Assembly: GCF_001550375.1 (NCBI RefSeq)
Contig: NZ_LRTR01000525.1
Location: forward strand, 1-36,316
DNA from: Streptomyces europaeiscabiei
GTDB taxonomy: Bacteria; Actinomycetota; Actinomycetes; Streptomycetales; Streptomycetaceae
Direction of reading: 5' to 3'
DNA: 36,316 nucleotides
In this document: in pieces, positions 31,698 through 36,316 of the stretch
Numbering within the stretch: the stretch's first letter is position 1
How the letters are laid out: every line of letters starts with the position of its first letter
Position numbers and translations under genes: made by a program
The notes under the pieces: model-generated
What the model saw: the letters and a program-made list of their open reading frames with translations, nothing else
What the model was told of the DNA's origin: nothing
Databases searched by the model: none

Positions 31698-31761
31698 GCA
31701 GCCATGGTCCTACGGAGTTCTGCCGGGCGCCTATTGGGTCGGGGGTGCGGTCTGGACGGGC

Positions 31762-31806
31762 GGGTGCGGGTGTGTCGTGGCCTGTCGCGCGGTTCCCCGC
31801 GCCCCC
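31762..31806 (+). repeat. Dispersed intergenic repeat copy
   Basis: Reads GGGTGCGGGTGTGTCGTGGC then CTGTCGCGCGGTTCCCCGCG, matching the element at 20911-20958 in opposite orientation. It is followed by a small hairpin GGCCCTTCGGGCC (31811-31823). It fills most of the gap between the ligase start and the flavoprotein end. Confidence 0.7.
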
Positions 31807-31829
31807 GGACGGCCCTTCGGGCCGATCGA

Positions 31830-32759
31830 TCACGCTGTGTCCAAGTCCGTCATCAGTAGGTCTCCATTGATCGTGGCGCCCGCCCGGTAGCCGGACGACG
31901 CCGCGTTGACCACCTGCTCGGAGAAGCCCATCGCGTTGCCGACGGCCCAGACGCCGGGAACCGTGGTCAGGCCGGTCGGGTCGACCGTGGGGTACGCGCC
32001 GAACGGGGTCTCGTTCAGGTCGGCGCCCAGCTTCTCCAGCATGCTGGTCCGCGGGATCGGGCGGGGGGCCGTGAACAGGACCGAGCGGTCCCGGACCGTG
32101 CCGTCGGTGAGCCGGACCCCGGTGAGGCGGTCCTCGGTGACGACCAGGCTCTCGACCTCGCCGGGGACCACCGAGACCCCGGCGGCGGCCAGGCGGCGCA
32201 GGTCGTCGTCGGAGAGGTCGGTCTCGGGGACTTCGTGGAGGAAGAGGGTCACGTCCTTGGACCACTGGGAGACCATCAGGGCCTGGTGGACGCTCGTCGC
32301 AGTCGTGGCGAGGACGCCGAAGGGCTGGTCGCGGACCTCCCAGCCGTGGCAGTAGGGGCAGTGCAGGACATCCCGGCCGAAGCGCTCGGCCACACCGGGG
32401 ACGGTCGGCAGCTCGTCCTTCAGGCCGGTGGCGACGACGAGGCGCCGGGCCCGCGGGGACCGGCCGTCGGCGAGCGTCACGGTGAAGCTCCCGCCGTCAT
32501 CGCCCCGGGTCACGTCCACTGCCCGGCCCCGGACCAGTTCGACGCCGTAGCGGGCGATCTCCTCCCGGCCCACGGCCAGGAACTCCGCCGGCGGCATCCC
32601 GTCCCGGGAGAGAAAGCCCTGCATGTGCGCGGCGGGCGCGTTGCGGGGTTCGCCGGCGTCGACGACCAGGGTGCGCCGCCGGGCCCGGCCCAGGACCAGG
32701 GCCGCGGAGAGCCCCGCAGCGCCGCCGCCGATGACGATCACTTCGTACTGCTCGGTCAT
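31830..32759 (-). CDS. Thioredoxin-reductase-like FAD oxidoreductase with CPYC centre
   Basis: 309 residues from ATG 32759 (GGAGG 8 bases upstream). FAD-binding GGGAAGLSAALVLGRARR (11-28), redox-active CPYC (Cys134/Cys137) in the thioredoxin reductase position, and the C-terminal FAD motif GVWAVGNAMGFSEQVVNAASSG. The central nucleotide-binding region, which in true thioredoxin reductases has GGGDSA and HRR, reads GVLATTATSVHQALMVSQWS and FLHEVP instead, so ordinary NADPH binding is doubtful. It may use another donor or act as a disulfide-forming oxidase. No thioredoxin gene is adjacent. A divergent XRE-cupin regulator starts 78 bases away. Confidence 0.9.
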   Translation of the reverse strand: MTEQYEVIVIGGGAAGLSAALVLGRARRRTLVVDAGEPRNAPAAHMQGFLSRDGMPPAEFLAVGREEIARYGVELVRGRAVDVTRGDDGGSFTVTLADGRSPRARRLVVATGLKDELPTVPGVAERFGRDVLHCPYCHGWEVRDQPFGVLATTATSVHQALMVSQWSKDVTLFLHEVPETDLSDDDLRRLAAAGVSVVPGEVESLVVTEDRLTGVRLTDGTVRDRSVLFTAPRPIPRTSMLEKLGADLNETPFGAYPTVDPTGLTTVPGVWAVGNAMGFSEQVVNAASSGYRAGATINGDLLMTDLDTA

Positions 32760-32801
32760 GGTGACCACCTCCACGACGACGGTCGCCCGAACCCGGCCAC
32801 A

Positions 32802-32830
32802 TTGACAAACGCCTTTGCCGAAACTGCAAT
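32802..32830 (+). promoter_or_regulatory. Consensus promoter giving a leaderless xre-cupin transcript
   Basis: TTGACA (32802-32807), 17 bases, then TGCAAT (32825-32830). The start ATG at 32837 is 6 bases after the -10, so transcription should start on the start codon. A TTGC-N7-GCAA dyad (32815-32829) overlaps the -10 and could be the autoregulatory site; it also lies in the divergent promoter region of the flavoprotein gene. Confidence 0.65.
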
Positions 32831-32836
32831 AGCGGG

Positions 32837-33433
32837 ATGAGTGACACGAGTGAGGGAGCGAGCGGCACGGACGAGGTCCTCGCCGGAGTCGGGCCGCGGT
32901 TGCGGCGGATCCGCAAGGAGCGCGAGGCGACGCTCGCCGGGCTGTCGGAGGCGACCGGTATCTCGGTGAGCACGCTGTCACGGCTGGAGTCGGGACTGCG
33001 CAAGCCCAGCCTGGAACTGCTGCTGCCGATCGCGCGGGCCCACCAGGTGCCGTTGGACGAGCTCATCGGGGAGCCGCCGGTCGGCGACCCGCGGGTGCGG
33101 TCGAAGCCGATCCATCGGCACGGGCGTACGTACTGGCCGCTCACCCGGCAGCCGGGCGGCCTCCAGGCCTTCAAGGTCCTCGTGCCCCGGTCGCAGCAGG
33201 AACCGGAACCGCGCGTCCACGAGGGCTACGAGTGGCTGTACGTGATGTCCGGGAAACTGCGGGTCGTGCTCGGCGAACACGATGTGGTGATGGTCGCCGG
33301 GGAGGCCGCCGAGTTCGACACCCGGGTCCCGCACTGGTTCGGCTCGACGGGGGAGGGGCCGGTGGAGTTCCTCAGCCTGTTCGGGCCGCAGGGGGAGCGG
33401 ATGCACGTACGGGCCAGGCCCGCGCGTCCGTGA
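32837..33433 (+). CDS. XRE-family regulator with C-terminal cupin domain
   Basis: 198-residue regulator. The helix-turn-helix (about 17-75) reads VGPRLRRIRKEREATLAGLS, EATGISVSTLSRLESGLRKP, SLELLLPIARAHQVPLDELI. The cupin-2 domain (about 115-190) contains VHEGYEWLYVMSGKLRVVLG and VVMVAGEAAEFDTRVPHWFG, with His/Glu/His positions suitable for a metal or small ligand. Such HTH-cupin proteins sense small metabolites. ATG 32837 has no Shine-Dalgarno but sits at the predicted transcription start. It is divergent from the thioredoxin-reductase-like gene and is probably its regulator. Confidence 0.92.
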   Translation: MSDTSEGASGTDEVLAGVGPRLRRIRKEREATLAGLSEATGISVSTLSRLESGLRKPSLELLLPIARAHQVPLDELIGEPPVGDPRVRSKPIHRHGRTYWPLTRQPGGLQAFKVLVPRSQQEPEPRVHEGYEWLYVMSGKLRVVLGEHDVVMVAGEAAEFDTRVPHWFGSTGEGPVEFLSLFGPQGERMHVRARPARP

Positions 33434-33469
33434 CGCACGCTACTGCTCCCGGGCTGTTCCCCGGAGGGC

Positions 33470-33481
33470 AAGCGACCGCTT
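33470..33481. promoter_or_regulatory. Palindromic operator candidate before the quinone oxidoreductase operon
   Basis: AAGCGACCGCTT is a 5-2-5 dyad overlapping a TTAGTAT sequence usable as a -10 (33480-33486). Similar AAGCG/CGCTT sites precede fatty-acid degradation genes in actinobacteria and bind TetR proteins, as I remember. A 10-bp tandem repeat GAAGCAGTCC (33514-33533) lies in the leader just before the ribosome binding site. Confidence 0.45.
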
Positions 33482-33546
33482 AGTATGCATGCGACAGTCG
33501 ATCCCGGTCAGACGAAGCAGTCCGAAGCAGTCCGTGGAGGCACCGC

Positions 33547-34524
33547 ATGCAGGCATGGCAAGTGCACGAGAACGGCGAGCCGAGCGAGGTGATGCGGCTC
33601 CAGGACGTGGAGCGGCCCACGCCCGGTGACGGCCAGGTCCTGCTGAAGGTGCGCGCCGCGAACATCAACTTCCCCGATGTCCTGATGTGCCGGGGCCACT
33701 ACCAGGTCAGGCCTCCGCTCCCGTTCACCCCGGGCGTGGAGATCTGCGGTGAGACCGAGGACGGCCGCCGGGTCATCGCCAACCCGGCGCTGCCGTACGG
33801 CGGTCTCGCCGAGTACGCGGTCGCGGACGCCGCCGCGCTGCTGCCCGCGCCCGAGGCGCTGGACGACGCCGAGGCCGCGGCCCTGCACATCGGTTACCAG
33901 ACGGGCTGGTTCGGTCTCCACCGCCGGGCCCGCCTCGAAGCGGGGGAGACCCTGCTCGTCCACGCCGCCGCAGGCGGGGTCGGCAGCGCGGCCGTGCAGC
34001 TCGGCAAGGCGGCCGGGGCGACGGTCATCGGCGTCGTCGGCGGCGCCGACAAGGCTGCCGTGGCCCGGGAACTGGGCTGTGACGTGGTGGTCGACCGCCG
34101 GAGCGAGGACGTCGTCTCCGCCGTGAAGGAAGCCACCGGAGGCCGGGGCGCGGACGTGATCTACGACCCCGTGGGCGGCGAGGCCTACACGCAGTCGACC
34201 AAGGTCGTCGCCTTCGAGGGACGCATCGTGGTCGTCGGCTTCGCCAGCGGGACGATCCCCAGCCCCGGCCTCAACCACGCCCTCGTCAAGAACTACTCGA
34301 TCCTCGGCCTGCACTGGGGTCTGTACAACACCAAGAACCCGAAGCTGGTCCAGCACTGCCACGAGCAGCTCACCGAGCTGGCGGCCCGGGGCGTCGTCAA
34401 GCCGCTGGTGAGCGAGCGCACGTCGCTCGGCGGGGCCGCGGCCGCCGTGCAGCGCGTCGCGGACGGCGTCACCACCGGCCGGGTCGTCGTGGTGCCCTCG
34501 CTGGAGAACGGAGCCGCCGCATGA
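33547..34524 (+). CDS. NADPH:quinone oxidoreductase-type MDR protein
   Basis: 325-residue medium-chain dehydrogenase/reductase without zinc ligands. N-terminal catalytic domain with VRAANINFPDVLMCRGHYQ and PFTPGVEICGE, Rossmann fold with LLVHAAAGGVGSAAVQLGKA (about 138-157), and ending TTGRVVVVPSLENGAAA. Related proteins reduce quinones or enoyl-type double bonds using NADPH. ATG 33547 has GGAGG 6 bases upstream. Its stop overlaps the next ATG, so it is coupled with two acyl-CoA dehydrogenases, which suggests that the true substrate is an acyl-CoA or enoyl intermediate rather than a free quinone. Confidence 0.92.
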   Translation: MQAWQVHENGEPSEVMRLQDVERPTPGDGQVLLKVRAANINFPDVLMCRGHYQVRPPLPFTPGVEICGETEDGRRVIANPALPYGGLAEYAVADAAALLPAPEALDDAEAAALHIGYQTGWFGLHRRARLEAGETLLVHAAAGGVGSAAVQLGKAAGATVIGVVGGADKAAVARELGCDVVVDRRSEDVVSAVKEATGGRGADVIYDPVGGEAYTQSTKVVAFEGRIVVVGFASGTIPSPGLNHALVKNYSILGLHWGLYNTKNPKLVQHCHEQLTELAARGVVKPLVSERTSLGGAAAAVQRVADGVTTGRVVVVPSLENGAAA

Positions 34525-35705
34525 CCGACGCAGCCGACCTCAGGCGCCGCACGGCCGAGTTGCTGGCCGCGTACCCGCCCGCCACCACCGACCGCCTGGA
34601 CTTCCTGCGCGCCCGCTTCGACGCGGGGCTCGCCTGGGTGCACTACCCCGAGGGCCTCGGCGGGCTCGGCGCCCCGCGCTCCCTCCAAGCCGTGGTGGAC
34701 GCGGACCTGGAGGCGGAAGACGCCCCCGGCAACGATCCGCGACGCATCGGCATCGGCCTGGGCATGGCCGCGCCGACGATCCTCGCCTACGGCACCCAGG
34801 AGCAGAAGCGGCAGTACCTGCGGCCGCTGTGGACGGGTGAGGAGGTCTGGTGCCAGCTCTTCAGCGAGCCCGGCGCCGGCTCCGACCTCGCCGCGCTCGG
34901 CACCCGCGCCGTACGGGAGAGCGGGGGAGACTGGGTGGTGAACGGGCAGAAGGTGTGGACGTCCAGCGCCCATGTCGCCCGCTGGGCCATCCTCATCGCC
35001 CGCACCGACCCGGACGTGCCCAAGCACCGGGGCATCACGTACTTCATCTGCGACATGACCGACCCCGGTGTCGAGGTCCGGCCGCTGCGCCAGGTCACCG
35101 GCGAGGCCGAGTTCAACGAGGTGTTCATCACCGACGTCCGCATCCCGGACGCGCGCCGCCTCGGCGAGGTCGGCGACGGCTGGAAGGTCGCGCAGACCAC
35201 GCTCAACAACGAGCGCGTCGCCATCGGCGGTATGCGGCTGCCGCGAGAGGGCGGCATGATCGGCCCGGTCGCCAGGACCTGGCGCGAGCGCCCCGAACTG
35301 CGTACCCACGACCTGCACCAGCGGCTGCTGAAGCTCTGGGTCGAGGCCGAGGCCGCCCGGCTCACCGCCGAGCGGCTGCGTCAGCAGCTCGTCGCCGGAC
35401 AGCCCGGCCCCGAGGGCGCCGGCATGAAGCTCGCCTTCGCCCGCCTCAACCAGGAGATCAGCGGCCTTGAGGTCGAACTCCGGGGCGAGGAAGGCCTGTT
35501 GTACGACGACTGGACCATGCGGCGCCCCGAGCTGGTCGACTTCGTCGGCCGTGACGCCGGCTACCGCTACCTTCGCTCCAAGGGCAACAGCATCGAGGGC
35601 GGGACCACCGAGGTCCTGCTGAACATCGTCGCCGAGCGCGTCCTGGGCCTGCCCAGCGAGCCGCGCACCGACAAGGACGTCGCCTGGAAGGACCTCGCCC
35701 GATGA
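34521..35705 (+). CDS. Acyl-CoA dehydrogenase (FadE-like), first of a pair
   Basis: 394 residues; ATG 34521 overlaps the oxidoreductase stop. Motifs are EGLGGLGAPRSLQAVVDADL, CQLFSEPGAGSDLAALGTRA, WVVNGQKVWTSSAHVARWAI, ITDVRIPDARRLGEVGDGW, and near the C-terminus RSKGNSIEGGTTEVLLNIVA with ERVLGLP. This is the arrangement of mycobacterial FadE heterodimer subunits, where one subunit supplies the catalytic Glu and FAD contacts and its neighbour is partly degenerate. Coupling with a second, different dehydrogenase just downstream supports an alpha2beta2 complex, as known for steroid side-chain enzymes; the substrate here is unknown. Confidence 0.94.
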   Translation: MTDAADLRRRTAELLAAYPPATTDRLDFLRARFDAGLAWVHYPEGLGGLGAPRSLQAVVDADLEAEDAPGNDPRRIGIGLGMAAPTILAYGTQEQKRQYLRPLWTGEEVWCQLFSEPGAGSDLAALGTRAVRESGGDWVVNGQKVWTSSAHVARWAILIARTDPDVPKHRGITYFICDMTDPGVEVRPLRQVTGEAEFNEVFITDVRIPDARRLGEVGDGWKVAQTTLNNERVAIGGMRLPREGGMIGPVARTWRERPELRTHDLHQRLLKLWVEAEAARLTAERLRQQLVAGQPGPEGAGMKLAFARLNQEISGLEVELRGEEGLLYDDWTMRRPELVDFVGRDAGYRYLRSKGNSIEGGTTEVLLNIVAERVLGLPSEPRTDKDVAWKDLAR

Positions 35706-36316
35706 CCGATCTCCTGTACTCGGAGGAGGAAGAGGCCCTCCGCGCGGCCGTCCGCGACGTGCTGACCGACCACTGCGACGCGGCCGGCGTGATCGCCCGC
35801 GTCGAGACGGACGCCCCGCACCACCGTGAACTGTGGAAGCTGCTCGCCGACGGCATGGGCCTCGCCGGGCTGCTCGTCCCCGAGGAGTTGGGCGGCCAGG
35901 GCGCCACGCACCGCGAGGCCGCCGTGGTTCTGGAGGAGTTGGGGCGTGCGGTCGCACCGGTGCCGTTCCTCACGAGCGCCGTCGTCGCCACCGAGGCCCT
36001 GCTCGCCGGCGCCGCGGACGACCTGCTCGGCGACCTGGCCTCCGGCCGGAGGATCGGCGCCCTCGCGGTCGCGCTGAACCTCCCGGCCGGGAGCGCCTAC
36101 AAGGTCGTACGGTACGAAGACGGCGCCCTGCACGGGGAGTTGACCGGCATCGCGGACGCCGCCGTCGCCGATGTGCTGCTGGTGCCCGCCGACGACGGGG
36201 GCCTGTACGCGGTCGACGCCTCGGCCGTGACCGTCACCCCGCAGGTGTCGCTCGACCTGACCCGGCCGCTGGCGAAGGTGACGCTCGACGGGGCGCCGGG
36301 CCGGCTCCTCGGTGAC
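35702..36316 (+). CDS. Acyl-CoA dehydrogenase, second of a pair (3' truncated by window edge)
   Basis: ATG 35702 overlaps the stop of the preceding dehydrogenase (ATGA). The frame is open to the last base, giving 205 residues. It begins MTDLLYSEEEEALRAAVRDV and continues with DGMGLAGLLVPEELGGQGAT and AVVLEELGRAVAPVPFLTSA, the N-terminal helical domain of FadE proteins, then ASGRRIGALAVALNLPAGSA in place of the usual acyl-CoA dehydrogenase FAD-contact segment. The region corresponding to TEPxAGSD is not conserved, as in non-catalytic partner subunits. The C-terminal half is outside the window. It likely forms a complex with the 34521 product. Confidence 0.9.
   Translation, partial: MTDLLYSEEEEALRAAVRDVLTDHCDAAGVIARVETDAPHHRELWKLLADGMGLAGLLVPEELGGQGATHREAAVVLEELGRAVAPVPFLTSAVVATEALLAGAADDLLGDLASGRRIGALAVALNLPAGSAYKVVRYEDGALHGELTGIADAAVADVLLVPADDGGLYAVDASAVTVTPQVSLDLTRPLAKVTLDGAPGRLLGD

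Overview
The window is high-GC actinobacterial chromosome, almost certainly Streptomyces. Third codon positions are nearly always G or C. GTG and TTG starts and ATGA/TTGA/GTGA overlaps are common. The gene set (urease accessory genes, secreted S33-type peptidase, SpoIIE-type phosphatase, MurT/GatD, DUF6777/PASTA lipoprotein with a Ser/Thr kinase, CtaG, several acyl-CoA dehydrogenases) is typical of that genus. From memory the order resembles a conserved core block of Streptomyces chromosomes; no alignment could be run. I saw no tRNA, rRNA, IS element, prophage or CRISPR array.

Layout. 1-2405: end of a urease operon, ureF (cut by the window edge)-ureG-ureD, with a folded intergenic repeat between ureF and ureG and an in-frame 18-bp minisatellite at the start of ureD. 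2561-4159: secreted peptidase, ended by a strong hairpin shared with the convergent plsC unit (4238-5157). 5158-6200: decayed stretch holding a frameshifted PadR regulator, a truncated coupled gene and a further coding remnant. 6279-8417: GAF/PAS/GAF/SpoIIE phosphatase, convergent with a small unknown protein. 8789-11517: lrp-ddaH-rocD arginine/ornithine cluster. 11619-15892: LytTR response regulator, small membrane protein, sodium:solute symporter and LytS-like kinase in one direction, probably a transporter with its own sensory system. 15912-19704 (minus): PASTA lipoprotein, Ser/Thr kinase and a 51-residue membrane microprotein in one unit. 19865-24248 (minus): ctaG, pfkA, then murT-gatD for lipid II amidation; def is divergent from murT. 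25044-27883: TetR regulator divergent from an acyl-CoA dehydrogenase, then a TenA-like gene. 27982-31697 (minus): ATP-dependent DNA ligase, NUDIX hydrolase, aldehyde dehydrogenase and a small conserved protein. 31830-33433: thioredoxin-reductase-like flavoprotein divergent from an XRE-cupin regulator. 33547-36316: quinone oxidoreductase and two acyl-CoA dehydrogenases joined by ATGA overlaps, the last cut by the window edge.

Most of the window is core metabolism. The least explained parts are the kinase/PASTA lipoprotein/microprotein operon, the sensor-flanked symporter with a soluble insertion, the ureD minisatellite and the decayed PadR locus. No wholly new system could be demonstrated from the sequence alone.
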